Positions 24,666 to 32,399 of a stretch of 38,261 nucleotides of DNA are shown piece after piece (position 1 is the stretch's first letter; each line of letters opens with the position of its first letter). The DNA lies in the NCBI RefSeq assembly GCF_008520265.1, contig NZ_VIQM01000046.1, positions 1 to 38,261 on the forward strand, read 5' to 3'. The translations under genes were made by a program, and so were the position numbers. The DNA comes from Sphingobacterium cavernae (lineage in GTDB: Bacteria > Bacteroidota > Bacteroidia > Sphingobacteriales > Sphingobacteriaceae). A model generated the notes under the pieces. The model saw only the letters and a list, made by a program, of their open reading frames with translations, searched no databases and was not told the DNA's origin.

Positions 24666-25664
24666 TTAAAAATATTGTGGATATGCAAATATTCCAGGTA
24701 TGCCGCCTGTATGAATGTAAAGCACCTTCTCTCCTTTTTTGATTACATTGTTTTGTATGTCCATTATTAATCCTGTGAATGCCTTTGAAGTATACACTGG
24801 ATCTAAGAAAATTCCTTCGTGTTTTGCTAAAAATTTGATTGTATCAATGTGATAATCCTCCGGTATACCATATGCTTTTCCTGCATATTGATTTGATAAG
24901 TTGACATCAGAATTTAATAAAGTAACGCGCGATCCGCACAAATCAAGAGCCTCATTCGCAATTTTAAGCGTATGTGTAGCTAGTTGACCTTGATCTGGTT
25001 CTACGTTATAGGCTTTTATATTTGTTTTTACATCAGACAGTACATTTGCGACGATCAAACCACCATGCGTACCTCCAGAGCCTGAGGCTGTACTTATTAA
25101 ATCAAATTTCAAACCGAGTTGACTTTGCTGTTTTAATATTTCAAAATAACAATCCACATAACCTAATGTTCCAACGCCATTCGATCCGCCGATTGGTATG
25201 ATGTAGGGTTTCTTTCCCTCCTTTTCAAGTATTGATTTTCGCTCATCTACAGCTTTATATGCACTTGCATTATCTTGCACTTCGTGAATGGTTGCATCTA
25301 CAATGTTATTTAGAATTATATTGCCGTTTTCGAAATATGATTTTTCATTTACAGGAACAGATTTTTTAAGAAAAAGCTCAATTTCAAATCCAAACATCTT
25401 CGCGGCAATTGCCGTCATGCGTGCATGATTAGACTGTATCGCTCCAATAGTAAAGATATGAGTAGCTCCTTTTTTCTTGGCGTCGCCAAGTAAATATTCC
25501 AGCTTACGAAGTTTATTTCCGCCAAAACCGACAGAAAAAAGATCATCTCGCTTAATGTAAATATCTACTCCAAGTGCCTTACTTACACGTTGCAAGTGAT
25601 GAATTGGTGATGGATTTTCAATAAGTTTTACTTTAGGGTATTTTTTTAAACTAATTCTTATCAT
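24666..25664 (-). CDS. D-cysteine desulfhydrase / ACC deaminase-family PLP enzyme
   Basis: A 332-residue fold-type II PLP enzyme of the tryptophan synthase beta superfamily. IKRDDLFSVGFGGNKLRKLE contains the Schiff-base Lys51. IQSNHARMTAIAA holds Ser78-Asn79-His80, which bind the cofactor and substrate. SGSGGTHGGLIV and the phosphate-binding loop GGSNGVGTLGY are present. Members are D-cysteine desulfhydrases or ACC deaminases, and the two are hard to separate from sequence. D-cysteine desulfhydrase is preferred as the commoner bacterial activity. The frame opens at a TTG at 25670; the ATG at 25664 is used. Confidence 0.87.
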   Translation of the reverse strand: MIRISLKKYPKVKLIENPSPIHHLQRVSKALGVDIYIKRDDLFSVGFGGNKLRKLEYLLGDAKKKGATHIFTIGAIQSNHARMTAIAAKMFGFEIELFLKKSVPVNEKSYFENGNIILNNIVDATIHEVQDNASAYKAVDERKSILEKEGKKPYIIPIGGSNGVGTLGYVDCYFEILKQQSQLGLKFDLISTASGSGGTHGGLIVANVLSDVKTNIKAYNVEPDQGQLATHTLKIANEALDLCGSRVTLLNSDVNLSNQYAGKAYGIPEDYHIDTIKFLAKHEGIFLDPVYTSKAFTGLIMDIQNNVIKKGEKVLYIHTGGIPGIFAYPQYF

Positions 25665-25775
25665 GATCAACTATTTAGAACGAAATGCTAATTTATTTAT
25701 AATTCTCATATTTTTATTCAAAAGATTGCTTTTGCAAGTATTTTGTGACTTTGTAACAAAAATCGATCAGAATAT

Positions 25776-25806
25776 ATTGAATGATAACGTTAATATTGTA
25801 TATTTG
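25776..25806 (+). promoter_or_regulatory. Bacteroidota-type promoter of gdhA
   Basis: ATTG at 25776-25779, a 19-nt spacer, and TATATTTG at 25799-25806 match the -33 TTTG / -7 TAnnTTTG consensus in sequence and spacing. The ATG of gdhA follows at 25848, leaving a short leader. Confidence 0.6.
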
Positions 25807-25847
25807 TTAAATTTCACAACAAAATAATACAAATCTATCAATAGAAA

Positions 25848-27179
25848 ATGCTAAATCTTAAAAACTTTATTGATTACGTAGAAAAACAAAATCCGCATGA
25901 GCCTGAGTTTTTGCAGGCAGTAACTGAAGTCGTAGAAGATTTGATCCCATACATCAATGAACATCATCCTGAATATGCTGATCTAAAAATTTTAGAACGA
26001 TTGGTTGAACCTGAGCGTGTGGTTTCATTTCGTGTTGCATGGCTTGATGATCAAAACAATGTCCATGTCAATCGAGGTTATCGCGTGCAAATGAATAGTG
26101 CAATAGGTCCTTATAAAGGCGGTTTGCGTTTCTCTCCTACAGTTAATCTAAGTATTTTAAAGTTTTTAGCATTTGAGCAGGTTTTTAAAAATGCCTTAAC
26201 GAGTCTACCTATTGGTGGCGGTAAAGGTGGTTCTAATTTTGACCCTAAAGGTAAGTCGGACAATGAAATTATGCGCTTTTGCCAAGCTTTTATGACTGAA
26301 TTATACCGTCATATTGGTTCTGAAACTGATGTACCTGCTGGTGATATTGGTGTTGGTGGTCGTGAGATTGGTTATTTGTTTGGGCAATACAAAAGAATTC
26401 AAAACAATTTTACAGGTGTCCTGACAGGTAAAGGTGTACAATGGGGCGGCTCGTATATTCGTCCAGAAGCAACAGGTTATGGATTGCTGTATTTTGTCCA
26501 AAATATCTTCGAAAATGATAACGAGATTTTAGACGGTAAAGTTGTGACTATATCAGGTGCTGGAAATGTGGCTTTTTATGCTGCGGAAAAAGCGTTGTCA
26601 TTCGGTGCTAAGGTGATTACTTTGTCAAATAGTACTGGAACAATATACGACAAAGATGGTTTCACACACGAGAAGCTTGTTCATCTCGCAAAATTAGGTC
26701 GTAATCTTGCAGAATTTCCGTTGCGCTATCCATCAGCTACATTCCATGCTGGTGAAAAGCCTTGGCAATTTGTTTGTGATATTGCTTTACCATGTGCCAC
26801 ACAAAATGAGTTAGATGAAGCTGATGCGTTAGAGTTGATTAAAAACGGTTGTATATGTGTTGCTGAAGGTGCGAATATGCCATCTACTGCAGAAGCAATA
26901 AAAGTATTTCATGATGCCAAAATTGCATACGCTCCAGGTAAGGCTGCTAATGCGGGTGGTGTCGCTGTATCTGGATTAGAAATGTCACAAAATTCTATCG
27001 GTCAACAATGGTCTTCTTCAAAAGTGGATGATAGATTAAAAGCCATTATGGCAAATATCTATAAAACCTGTCTTCGCTATGGTAAAGAAAAGGATGGCTA
27101 CATAAACTACTTGAAAGGCGCAAATCTTGGCGGGTTTATCAAAGTGGCAGAAGCTATGAAAGCACAAGGTGTATTATAA
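25848..27179 (+). CDS. gdhA: glutamate dehydrogenase, NADP-type
   Basis: A 443-residue hexameric-type glutamate dehydrogenase interconverting 2-oxoglutarate plus ammonia with glutamate. The substrate domain has YKGGLRFSPTVN and LPIGGGKGGSNFDPKG, with the catalytic Lys in the latter (about 125). DVPAGDIGVGGREIGYL follows. The Rossmann domain shows ISGAGNVAFYAAEKAL, and CVAEGANMPST and KAANAGGVAVSGLEM complete the active site. The length and sequence fit the E. coli-like NADP form. It has its own promoter and a strong terminator. With proline dehydrogenase it frames proline-glutamate metabolism in this window. Confidence 0.95.
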   Translation: MLNLKNFIDYVEKQNPHEPEFLQAVTEVVEDLIPYINEHHPEYADLKILERLVEPERVVSFRVAWLDDQNNVHVNRGYRVQMNSAIGPYKGGLRFSPTVNLSILKFLAFEQVFKNALTSLPIGGGKGGSNFDPKGKSDNEIMRFCQAFMTELYRHIGSETDVPAGDIGVGGREIGYLFGQYKRIQNNFTGVLTGKGVQWGGSYIRPEATGYGLLYFVQNIFENDNEILDGKVVTISGAGNVAFYAAEKALSFGAKVITLSNSTGTIYDKDGFTHEKLVHLAKLGRNLAEFPLRYPSATFHAGEKPWQFVCDIALPCATQNELDEADALELIKNGCICVAEGANMPSTAEAIKVFHDAKIAYAPGKAANAGGVAVSGLEMSQNSIGQQWSSSKVDDRLKAIMANIYKTCLRYGKEKDGYINYLKGANLGGFIKVAEAMKAQGVL

Positions 27180-27209
27180 AATTTAGAGCATAATTAAATA
27201 AACCATATC

Positions 27210-27240
27210 AGGGAACATTCAGGAGATTGTTCCCTTTTTT
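27210..27240 (+). terminator. intrinsic terminator of gdhA
   Basis: An 8-bp stem AGGGAACA/TGTTCCCT (27210-27217 with 27228-27235) is followed directly by a run of T, 31 nt after the gdhA stop. Confidence 0.8.
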
Positions 27241-27322
27241 AATTTTTTAAGAATAGAATTTCAATAGTTGAATCGCATTAAATTTAGTTACTTTGTAACG
27301 TAATATTTAGGATAGAAAAAAC

Positions 27323-27568
27323 ATGAGAACATTAGCAGAACTGCCTCACCCCGATTGTAAGATTACAATTTTTGGTATGAACCAAAAGTACATTATTAAG
27401 TTTGAACAAGGTAATTTGGAACAGACATATAAGATTGCCGAGGCTGATATCGTTGACGGTGTGAATGGAGTTTTTGAAATTTTGGATGAAGAATTTGTAA
27501 ATAAAGTTCTCCAAGGTTTTATTACGATGCGTACATCATTTATCGATACATACAACAAATATAATTAA
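27323..27568 (+). CDS. small conserved Bacteroidota protein of unknown function
   Basis: An 81-residue soluble protein. The N-terminal MRTLAELPHPDCKITIFGMNQKYIIKFE with a following YKIAEADI pattern is one I recognise as recurring in small unnamed Bacteroidota proteins, but no function is known to me. It is likely a small beta-rich domain followed by a helix (DEEFVNKVLQGFITM). A weak promoter-like GTTG, 18 nt, TACTTTG lies upstream. It is monocistronic: gdhA's terminator is before it and an 18-bp hairpin after it. Confidence 0.8.
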   Translation: MRTLAELPHPDCKITIFGMNQKYIIKFEQGNLEQTYKIAEADIVDGVNGVFEILDEEFVNKVLQGFITMRTSFIDTYNKYN

Positions 27569-27625
27569 ATAGAACATTTAGATTATAAAATATAATTGTT
27601 TGATTATTATGTTTTTATTCAAACA

Positions 27626-27664
27626 AAACAAAGAAGACCAAATTATATTTGGTCTTCTTTGTTT
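27626..27664. terminator. strong bidirectional terminator
   Basis: An 18-bp perfect stem (27626-27643 with 27647-27664, core AAAGAAGACCAAAT/ATTTGGTCTTCTTT) with a 3-nt loop, A-rich before and TTT after. It lies between the small gene ending at 27568 and the convergent sirtuin gene ending at 27745, and can serve both. Nothing else is recognisable in this 176-nt gap. Confidence 0.75.
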
Positions 27665-27744
27665 ATGGCTTTTATATAAATATAATTTTTCTAAATTCAT
27701 TAGTCATATAGAATATGTAAAAACCTGTGTACTAATACAATATA

Positions 27745-28449
27745 TTAACAATCGAAATATAATTCTGCGAATCTTTTTACCCATTTTGGCAATTCTATTG
27801 CAGCTGTACCATTTATAAGTTCATAATTAGAATTTAAGGTCATAGCGTTGGCATTTGGGTCAATTAATGTAATCTTACAAGTACTTGGAATATCATGTAT
27901 TAAATTTGCTGCTGGATATACCTGCAGCGATGTTCCAACGACTAGCAAGATATCTGCGTCTCCGGCTATCCTACTGGCTACAGCCATATTTGGAACAACT
28001 TCACCAAACCAAACTACGTGAGGTCTCAATGCAGAACCTAATTCACACTTGTCATCCATCGAAATTTCATCGCCTTTAATTGGATATACTAAACGAGGGT
28101 TACGTGAAGATTGTGCCTTTGTAATCTCTCCATGAAGATGCAAAATATTTGTACTACCAGCTCGTTCATGTAGATCGTCTATATTCTGTGTAATGATATG
28201 TACATCTGCATATTTTTCCAATTCGACCAATGCCAAATGACCAGGATTCGGCAATGCTTTGCGACACGCTGCCCTTCGTATATTATAAAAGCGTTGTACT
28301 GTCTGCGGATCACGCTGCCAAGCTTCAGGAGTAGCCACGTCTTCTACCCGATGACCTTCCCAAAGCCCATCCGCACCTCTGAATGTTTGCAATCCGCTTT
28401 CTGCGGAAATTCCGGCACCTGTGAAAACAACTATTTTCTTTTTTGACAT
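27745..28449 (-). CDS. cobB: NAD-dependent sirtuin deacylase, class III type without zinc cysteines
   Basis: A 234-residue sirtuin. GAGISAESG (11-19) and FRGADGLW bind NAD, TQNIDDLHERAG (87-98) is the QNID motif, and the catalytic His is His106 in LHLHGE. Tyr55 and Arg58 (YNIR) match the YxxR acyl-pocket signature of class III desuccinylases such as SIRT5 and E. coli CobB. The zinc module (108-146) has a single Cys (135) and no CxxC pair. The open frame extends 17 codons upstream to 28500; MSKKKIVVFTGAG at 28449 is the family start. It removes lysine acyl groups, so it may regulate metabolism. Confidence 0.88.
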   Translation of the reverse strand: MSKKKIVVFTGAGISAESGLQTFRGADGLWEGHRVEDVATPEAWQRDPQTVQRFYNIRRAACRKALPNPGHLALVELEKYADVHIITQNIDDLHERAGSTNILHLHGEITKAQSSRNPRLVYPIKGDEISMDDKCELGSALRPHVVWFGEVVPNMAVASRIAGDADILLVVGTSLQVYPAANLIHDIPSTCKITLIDPNANAMTLNSNYELINGTAAIELPKWVKRFAELYFDC

Positions 28450-28461
28450 AGTATTAAAATA

Positions 28462-28496
28462 ATAATGGTCAAAAATTAGAAATTTTCGACCATTAT
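28462..28496 (-). terminator. terminator of the DUF2892 gene
   Basis: ATAATGGTC/GACCATTAT (28462-28470 with 28488-28496) encloses a second AAAATT/AATTTT pairing. On the minus strand it is followed by TATTTTAATAC. It lies 22 nt past the stop of the gene at 28519 and just before the sirtuin start. Confidence 0.6.
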
Positions 28497-28518
28497 GCAA
28501 TATAAATTGATTATTAAC

Positions 28519-28821
28519 CTATTTTACAAAATACCGATGCTCGATAACGGTAACTTCGTCTTTTTCGCTAGCTATTTGATCTACTGCTGCTTTTATTGTA
28601 CATTTTCCCGTGATACCACGATAAACCAATGCTCCGCCTAAGCCAACGCCTGAGATAGCTGTAATGGGATGTTTTAATATTTGTTTTACGCCAAAGCTCA
28701 GAATTAATCCTCCCGCAATTACTGAAAGTATACGCTCAGAAGTGCCTACATTCCCGTCTATACAATCTTCATCAACTTTTCTTTTAATTTTATCTATAGC
28801 ATAATTTATTAGTGTGTTCAT
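28519..28821 (-). CDS. DUF2892 (YgaP-like transmembrane) protein
   Basis: A 100-residue membrane protein. NVGTSERILSVIAGGLILSF followed by HPITAISGVGLGGALVYRGI and TGKCTI is the DUF2892 pattern, with two membrane segments. The N-terminal 25 residues are charged and cytoplasmic. The domain accompanies rhodanese and stress proteins elsewhere, but its function is unknown. It is divergent from the ATP-cone nuclease gene and upstream of the sirtuin gene, from which it is separated by a terminator. Confidence 0.82.
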   Translation of the reverse strand: MNTLINYAIDKIKRKVDEDCIDGNVGTSERILSVIAGGLILSFGVKQILKHPITAISGVGLGGALVYRGITGKCTIKAAVDQIASEKDEVTVIEHRYFVK

Positions 28822-28888
28822 ATCTTTGATTTTGTGTCCAATAGATAAACATTTAACAGGTAAGTTTGTTTGCTAAAGCATATTAATT

Positions 28889-28919
28889 TTTGATAATTAT
28901 AACGATAATAGTATTTTAA
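28889..28919 (+). promoter_or_regulatory. candidate promoter of the ATP-cone nuclease gene
   Basis: TTTG at 28889-28892, exactly 19 nt, then TATTTTAA at 28912-28919. The -33 and spacing are consensus, while the -7 matches only partly. The ATG at 28937 lies 18 nt downstream, giving a short leader. Confidence 0.45.
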
Positions 28920-28936
28920 CTGCATAAAATGATTTT

Positions 28937-29785
28937 ATGAAAGTAAAAAAGCATTCTGGCGAATTAGTTGACTTTAATCCAAATAGCCTTCGTCATTCCT
29001 TATCGCGTTCCGGAGCTTCTGAAAAAGAGGTTAACCAAGTGTTTGATGCGATACAGCCAAAGTTGTATGATGGTATTAGTACGCGCGAAATGTATGAAAT
29101 CGCATTTGATCAACTAAAATCCTGTCGAAATACATATGCAGCGCGATATAGCTTGAAAAAAGCATTACGTGATTTAGGTCCAGAAGGTTTTTATTTTGAG
29201 AAATGGGTAGCACGTATGTTTCAGGAGGAAGGTTATAAAGCTATCACAAGTCAAACAATTCAAGGGCATGCCGTAACGCATGAAATCGATGTAATAGCTT
29301 TAAAAGGAAACGAATTATTAGCTATCGAATGCAAATTTAGAAATGATGTGGATGCGAAAATTTCTGTCACTACACCTATGTATTTTCTTTCACGTGTAAA
29401 AGATATTAGCAATAGACCTTATTCTTTTTTTAACAAAACTTTACCAGTTACACAAGGTTGGTTAGTGACTAACGCGTATTTGACATTAGATTCTAAAGCA
29501 TTTGGAGAGTATTACCACATGAATTTGTTGGCTTGGGATTATCCTGCTGATAAAAGCATAAAGGTGATCGTGGATAGTAACGGTGAATATCCTATTACAT
29601 GTCTGACCACTCTAACATCAGAAGACAAAGCTCGATTACTAAAAGCGCAATGTATTTTGGTGAAAGATATTGTACGCGACCCAAAATTTCTTCAGGTCAT
29701 TCAAACTGATAACAATAAGAAGAAAACAATACTTCTCGAAGCGCAAGAGTTGTTAGCTAGTCCTTTAGAACATTTAGATTTATAA
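28937..29785 (+). CDS. ATP-cone domain fused to an Mrr-like restriction endonuclease domain
   Basis: A 282-residue two-domain protein. Residues 1-85 form an ATP-cone, the nucleotide-sensing fold of NrdR and ribonucleotide reductases (VKKHSGELVDFNPNSLRHSL at 3-22, then TYAARYSLKKAL). Residues 86-200 fit a PD-(D/E)xK nuclease of the Mrr/restriction endonuclease-like type: HEIDVIALK with Asp118 and LLAIECKF with Glu131 and Lys133. The last 80 residues are unassigned. It is monocistronic, divergent from a DUF2892 gene. No methylase or other defence gene adjoins it. A nuclease whose activity responds to ATP or dATP is inferred from the domains. Confidence 0.8.
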   Translation: MKVKKHSGELVDFNPNSLRHSLSRSGASEKEVNQVFDAIQPKLYDGISTREMYEIAFDQLKSCRNTYAARYSLKKALRDLGPEGFYFEKWVARMFQEEGYKAITSQTIQGHAVTHEIDVIALKGNELLAIECKFRNDVDAKISVTTPMYFLSRVKDISNRPYSFFNKTLPVTQGWLVTNAYLTLDSKAFGEYYHMNLLAWDYPADKSIKVIVDSNGEYPITCLTTLTSEDKARLLKAQCILVKDIVRDPKFLQVIQTDNNKKKTILLEAQELLASPLEHLDL

Positions 29786-29793
29786 ATGTTTTG

Positions 29794-30492
29794 CTATATT
29801 TCATCACAATCGATGGTTTCCACTTTACTGAACAACTTTTGGAATTCTTCAAATTGAGAACCATCAAAATTAACATGAGGTAATTGATGATTAACAGCAT
29901 TCCACCAGCCGTAAGTTAACACACGTTTGAAAGCTAGTTCTTGTGCTTGTTTTGACTTGCTGTTATTCACGTATTCATTCCAAATCCGTTCCGGTGAACC
30001 GTTGTTTTTCATTTGCTCCTTAGTCAAGTATTCATAAGCTTTCAGTAGCTCATCTCCTCCTTTATACAAAGCTTGGCTGTATAATTTGACAGTTTTATTA
30101 TCTTGAAAATATTTCAACAAGCTTTTTTTATTGCCGTTTATAGCTTCGAATTCAACTTTTTTAATCTGATAGGTTAATTCTATAAAATTTAAGAGGGAAT
30201 CCTTCAGTGTTTGAAAATATGTACTCTTAACAATATTCATATTGCTAATTTCCTCCTTTATATTTTTATAATTATCTTCCAATTGCTTTTCTTCATCAGA
30301 ATAGATACTAAAATATCCTTGTGCTAATTTATAGGTGTCTCTAAGCTGATCTGAACTGTATTTAGTACTATCGTAATACCCTGTATACCTACATAGCTCG
30401 TCATCAAAATCAAATTTGGCTTCTTGTGCATTGAGTTTGGTCTGAAAAAAAAACAAACTGATTATTGTGAATTGGAAAAATATCTTACTCAT
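29794..30492 (-). CDS. secreted protein of unknown function
   Basis: A 232-residue protein with a clear signal peptide (MSKIFFQFTIISLFFFQTKLNAQ, cleavage near residue 22). The mature part is helical and charged, with 2 Cys (residues about 34 and 229), and ends in CDEI. It contains a Trp-rich segment YGWWNAVNHQLPHVNFD. No domain is recognised. It is convergent with the nuclease gene (8 nt between the stops) and divergent from trpS. Good start and signal peptide support it as a real gene. Confidence 0.75.
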   Translation of the reverse strand: MSKIFFQFTIISLFFFQTKLNAQEAKFDFDDELCRYTGYYDSTKYSSDQLRDTYKLAQGYFSIYSDEEKQLEDNYKNIKEEISNMNIVKSTYFQTLKDSLLNFIELTYQIKKVEFEAINGNKKSLLKYFQDNKTVKLYSQALYKGGDELLKAYEYLTKEQMKNNGSPERIWNEYVNNSKSKQAQELAFKRVLTYGWWNAVNHQLPHVNFDGSQFEEFQKLFSKVETIDCDEI

Positions 30493-30581
30493 ATTAGGAT
30501 AAACAATCTTAATGAAAATACGTTTTGAAATTAACGATTTAAATATTAAACTATATCTAAAATATTTAATTTTCCATTTAA

Positions 30582-30616
30582 AACAGCTTGGGAATGCTGT
30601 TATTTTATGTTTCCCA
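30582..30616 (+). promoter_or_regulatory. possible H-type pseudoknot in the trpS leader
   Basis: Stem 1 is AACAGC/GCTGTT (30582-30587 with 30596-30601). Its loop contains TGGGAA (30589-30594), complementary to TTCCCA at 30611-30616, leaving loops of 1, 1 and 9 nt. This is the geometry of an H-type pseudoknot. It lies 32 nt before the trpS ATG and is not behind any stop codon, so it is not a terminator for a neighbour. No riboswitch family is recognised; the structure is read from pairing only. Confidence 0.35.
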
Positions 30617-30648
30617 TATTAAAGAATAAATGTGTAATTTCGCAACAT

Positions 30649-31647
30649 ATGGAAACTGTTGTTAGCGGTATCAGAAGTACCGGAAAATTACATTTAGGAA
30701 ACTACTACGGAGCATTGAGTAATTTTGTGAAGATGCAAAATGAATACAATTGCTTCTTTTTTATAGCCGACTTACATTCATTGACGACACACCCTACACC
30801 ACAAGATTTGCACGCTACTGTGCGTAATGTGGTGGTAGAATATTTGGCTGCTGGTATCGATCCCGAAAAATCGACGATATATATTCAATCTGATGTTCCA
30901 GAGGTAGCGGAGCTTTACCTTTATATGAATATGAATGCATATATGGGCGAGTTGGAAAGATCTACTTCTTTTAAGGACAAAGTACGTTCTAATCCAGATA
31001 ATGTAAATGCGGGTTTGTTGACATATCCTGTGTTGATGGCTAGCGATATATTACTTCACCATGGTACCAAAGTTCCTGTGGGTAAAGATCAAGAGCAGCA
31101 TTTAGAAATGACACGTACTTTTGGTAATAGATTCAATCACCTATACCAAACAGATTACTTTAAAGAAGCTTTTGCGTTCAGCTATTCGGACAAATTAGTG
31201 AAAGTACCAGGATTGAGTGGTCAAGGTAAAATGGGAAAATCTAATGGTGAGGCGGATTGCATTTATTTATCGGACAAACCAGAAGTGATTCGTAAAAAAA
31301 TTATGCGTGCGGTTTCGGATACAGGTCCTACAGAACAAAATCAAGCGAAACCTGAACCCATTCAAAATCTTTTTGATTTGATGAAAGTTGTTTCTTCGCC
31401 TGATACTGTGTCACATTTTGATGAATTGTACAATAAGTGTGAGATTCGTTACGGTGATTTCAAAAAGCAATTGGCGGAGGATATGGTTATCGCAACAGAT
31501 CCAGTTCGTTCGCGCATAGAAGCGATTGCTAATGATGATGAATATATTAAAAAAGTCATCAAACTAGGTGCTGAAAAAGCGCAAGCGAGTGCACAAAAAA
31601 CCATTAAAGAGGTAAGAGAGATAATAGGACTTAAAAAACTATATTAG
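30649..31647 (+). CDS. trpS: tryptophan-tRNA ligase
   Basis: A 332-residue class I aminoacyl-tRNA synthetase charging tRNA-Trp. The HIGH-type motif is in STGKLHLGNYYGAL (residues 10-23). ADLHSLTTHPTP and the DSx-like MASDILLHHGTKVPVGKDQ segment follow. The KMSKS-type loop is GKMGKSNGE (about 191-199). The open frame starts 14 codons earlier at 30607, but METVVSGIRSTG at 30649 is the family start. That choice leaves a leader containing a possible pseudoknot. It is followed after 8 nt by a deoxynucleoside kinase gene, so the two probably share a transcript. Confidence 0.93.
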   Translation: METVVSGIRSTGKLHLGNYYGALSNFVKMQNEYNCFFFIADLHSLTTHPTPQDLHATVRNVVVEYLAAGIDPEKSTIYIQSDVPEVAELYLYMNMNAYMGELERSTSFKDKVRSNPDNVNAGLLTYPVLMASDILLHHGTKVPVGKDQEQHLEMTRTFGNRFNHLYQTDYFKEAFAFSYSDKLVKVPGLSGQGKMGKSNGEADCIYLSDKPEVIRKKIMRAVSDTGPTEQNQAKPEPIQNLFDLMKVVSSPDTVSHFDELYNKCEIRYGDFKKQLAEDMVIATDPVRSRIEAIANDDEYIKKVIKLGAEKAQASAQKTIKEVREIIGLKKLY

Positions 31648-31655
31648 AAATAGAT

Positions 31656-32273
31656 ATGCATATTGCAATTGTAGGGAATATAGGAGCTGGCAAAACTACG
31701 TTAACAAAATTGTTGGCACAACATTTAAATTTTGAGCCACAATTTGAAGCGGTGGATAATAATCCCTATTTGGAGGATTTTTACAGTGATATGAAACGTT
31801 GGGCATTCAATCTGCAGATATTCTTTTTGAATAGTCGCTTTAGACACATCGTGGAGCAACAGGCAAAAGGTACGAATATGATTCAAGATCGTACAATCTA
31901 CGAAGACGCATACATCTTTGCGGAGAATTTGTACGATATGGGTTTGATGAGTGCGCGCGATTTTGACAATTACAGCAATATATTCCAGAGTATCATTCAT
32001 TACATCAAACCTCCTGATTTATTGATTTATTTGAAAGCTTCTGTTCCGACATTGGTTAATAATATTCAAAAGCGAGGTCGTGATTACGAATCAGCTATTC
32101 GTTTGGATTATTTATCTAAATTGAATGATAAATACGACAAATGGATCAATAACTATACTGATGGTAAATTGTTGATTTTGGATAAGGACAATTTAGATTT
32201 TGCAAACAATCCTGAAGACTTAGGTTATATCAAAGAAAAGATAGACGCCGAACTATACGGATTGTTTAAATAA
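31656..32273 (+). CDS. deoxynucleoside kinase
   Basis: A 205-residue kinase of the deoxyadenosine/deoxyguanosine/thymidine kinase 2 group that phosphorylates deoxynucleosides for salvage. The P-loop is GNIGAGKT at 7-14. QDRTIYEDAYIF carries the catalytic DR region, and the C-terminal lid includes RGRDYESAI. The substrate preference (dA/dG likely, as in other bacterial members) is inferred. It follows trpS by 8 nt and is likely co-transcribed. A palindromic repeat follows it. Confidence 0.88.
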   Translation: MHIAIVGNIGAGKTTLTKLLAQHLNFEPQFEAVDNNPYLEDFYSDMKRWAFNLQIFFLNSRFRHIVEQQAKGTNMIQDRTIYEDAYIFAENLYDMGLMSARDFDNYSNIFQSIIHYIKPPDLLIYLKASVPTLVNNIQKRGRDYESAIRLDYLSKLNDKYDKWINNYTDGKLLILDKDNLDFANNPEDLGYIKEKIDAELYGLFK

Positions 32274-32282
32274 TAATATTTG

Positions 32283-32374
32283 CGTCATTTCGACCATGGG
32301 GAGAAATCTGATAAAATGAATATAATTTATTCATCATAATTTTAGATTTCTCCTTATTCTTCGCCGAAATGACG
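32283..32374. repeat. Bacteroidota palindromic intergenic repeat
   Basis: Nested inverted repeats: CGTCATTTCG/CGAAATGACG at the ends (32283-32292 with 32365-32374) and GGAGAAATCT/AGATTTCTCC inside (32300-32309 with 32344-32353), with a further AT-rich core. I recognise this as the common intergenic palindromic repeat of many Bacteroidota genomes. It fills the convergent gap between the kinase and cyclophilin genes and can also serve as a bidirectional terminator. Confidence 0.7.
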
Positions 32375-32399
32375 AATACTCTTCTTACTCTATTCTAAA

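Noticed and set aside
27600..27818. 72-residue open frame on the plus strand
   Set aside because: It reads through the 18-bp terminator and into the end of the sirtuin gene, with no protein-like pattern.
30607..30648. 14-codon upstream extension of trpS
   Set aside because: The TrpS family starts at METVVSGIRSTG; the extension lies in the leader and runs through one arm of the possible pseudoknot.
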